Positions 63,533 to 64,000 of a stretch of DNA of 64,000 nucleotides are shown in pieces. The DNA is from an uncultured Pelagibacteraceae bacterium. GTDB taxonomy: Bacteria > Pseudomonadota > Alphaproteobacteria > Pelagibacterales > Pelagibacteraceae. Position numbers and translations under genes: made by a program. The notes under the pieces were generated by a model. That model was given only the letters and a program-made list of their open reading frames with translations. It did not search any database and was not told the origin of the DNA. Location of the stretch: NCBI GenBank assembly GCA_902579215.1, contig CACHGH010000001.1:1-64000 (forward strand), read 5' to 3'. How positions within the stretch are numbered: the first letter of the stretch is position 1; each line of letters begins with the position of its first letter.

Positions 63533-64000
63533 GCTTTAACTTTAGTTTTTTCTGGATCATAAAATGGAAATCCAACAACTTTTGCAGATATTCTTTTTTG
63601 ATGTCCGTCAATTTTTCCTACTTCTACTTTTGTCCCCATTTTTGAATGATTAACATCTATTCTACAAAGAGCAATATTTTTGTTGAGAGTTGGAGATATA
63701 CAACCACTAGTAATTACGCCAATTTGTGACCGTTCAATATGAACACAATCTCCATGATTAGCCTTTTCTTTACCAATCAACTCAAGTCCTACGAGTTTTT
63801 TTTGAGGGTTTTCTTTTCTTTTAACTAAACTTTCTTTACCAATAAAATCATCTGTTTTAGTTTTTAAAGGAACAGTAAAACCAACTCCAGCTTCAAAGGG
63901 ATCAATTTGCCCATCAAATTCATTTCCAAAAAGAATTAATCCAGCCTCTATTCTTAATAAATCTAATGCACCAAAACCTGCTGGTATTAAACCCTCATCT
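63529..64000 (-). CDS. GcvT-like aminomethyltransferase (C-terminal part, cut by window end)
   Basis: The track starts this ORF at an internal TTG (63780), but the frame is open to base 64000 and encodes GcvT sequence: GALDLLRIEAGLILFGNEFDGQIDPFEAGVGFTV, then FIGKESLVKRK, QIGVITSGCISPTLNKNIALCRID and a final ISAKVVGFPFYDPEKTKV. These are the tetrahydrofolate-binding middle and C-terminal barrel. It probably accepts one-carbon units released by the FAD enzyme it overlaps. The 5' part is outside the window, so family subgroup (GcvT, DmdA-like, sarcosine oxidase) is undecided. Confidence 0.85.
   Translation of the reverse strand, partial: DEGLIPAGFGALDLLRIEAGLILFGNEFDGQIDPFEAGVGFTVPLKTKTDDFIGKESLVKRKENPQKKLVGLELIGKEKANHGDCVHIERSQIGVITSGCISPTLNKNIALCRIDVNHSKMGTKVEVGKIDGHQKRISAKVVGFPFYDPEKTKVKA

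Overview
The window is a very AT-rich, gene-dense bacterial segment of about 57 protein genes and one tRNA. The largest gene-free gap is about 195 bp, and many genes abut or overlap by 1-13 nt. Gene content points to a streamlined marine alphaproteobacterium of the SAR11 / Candidatus Pelagibacter type. The evidence is a proteorhodopsin followed by ferredoxin and ferredoxin reductase, a TRAP transporter, a glutamine synthetase type III / amt / glx-mgs cluster, the recA-alaS-icd order and an alphaproteobacterial LexA box. The taxonomic call is inference from content and base composition. I saw no insertion sequences, phage genes, CRISPR arrays or rRNA.

Layout. 1-4161: 3' part of pyruvate phosphate dikinase, then nadA-nadC on the minus strand without nadB between them. 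4217-4303: tRNA-Leu(GAG). 4329-9664: a tiny membrane ORF, an Asp/Glu racemase, ygfZ, a dihydroorotase with an altered metal motif, an SMR exporter and a propionyl-CoA synthetase. 9860-13078: blue-tuned proteorhodopsin, ferredoxin, FNR, GST and a DksA-like regulator. 13159-18460: a membrane and a cytoplasmic glycosyltransferase, SOS-type umuDC, a GFA protein and D-glycerate 3-kinase. 18461-25001: TolC, recA, alaS, icd. 25022-31725: psd-pssA, a glycosyltransferase, rlmE, a CBS-less guaB, a TPR protein, guaA, terC.

31846-44414 is the main accessory catabolic region: a DctPQM TRAP transporter, an NCS1 permease, and a divergon. Its minus arm is pxpA-puuE-alc-allA (allantoin to glyoxylate plus two urea). 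Its plus arm is pxpB-pxpC-EamA exporter-ureohydrolase-aldehyde dehydrogenase. Together these look like a ureide / cyclic amide / guanidino nitrogen-scavenging block.

44432-52549 holds argE, csaA, a LysE exporter, aconitase, a YfgM-like protein, a BamB-like lipoprotein, a cupin, yjbQ and a conserved hypothetical. 52554-64000, all on the minus strand, is a nitrogen/one-carbon cluster. Reading in the direction of transcription it comprises a GcvT-like protein (cut by the window end), an FAD amine oxidoreductase, a glutamine-synthetase-family enzyme, three glutamate-synthase-like subunits (MgsA/B/C or GlxB/C/D type), an unknown basic protein, an ammonium transporter, two small membrane proteins, a GlnT/GmaS-type synthetase and a diaminopropionate ammonia-lyase-like enzyme. 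This resembles the gamma-glutamylmethylamide / N-methylglutamate route of methylamine use, although an ammonium-assimilation role is also possible.

No classical DNA-binding transcription factor is encoded in the window. Visible regulation consists of LexA-type boxes, intrinsic terminators placed inside operons, short palindromes in promoters, and translational coupling.
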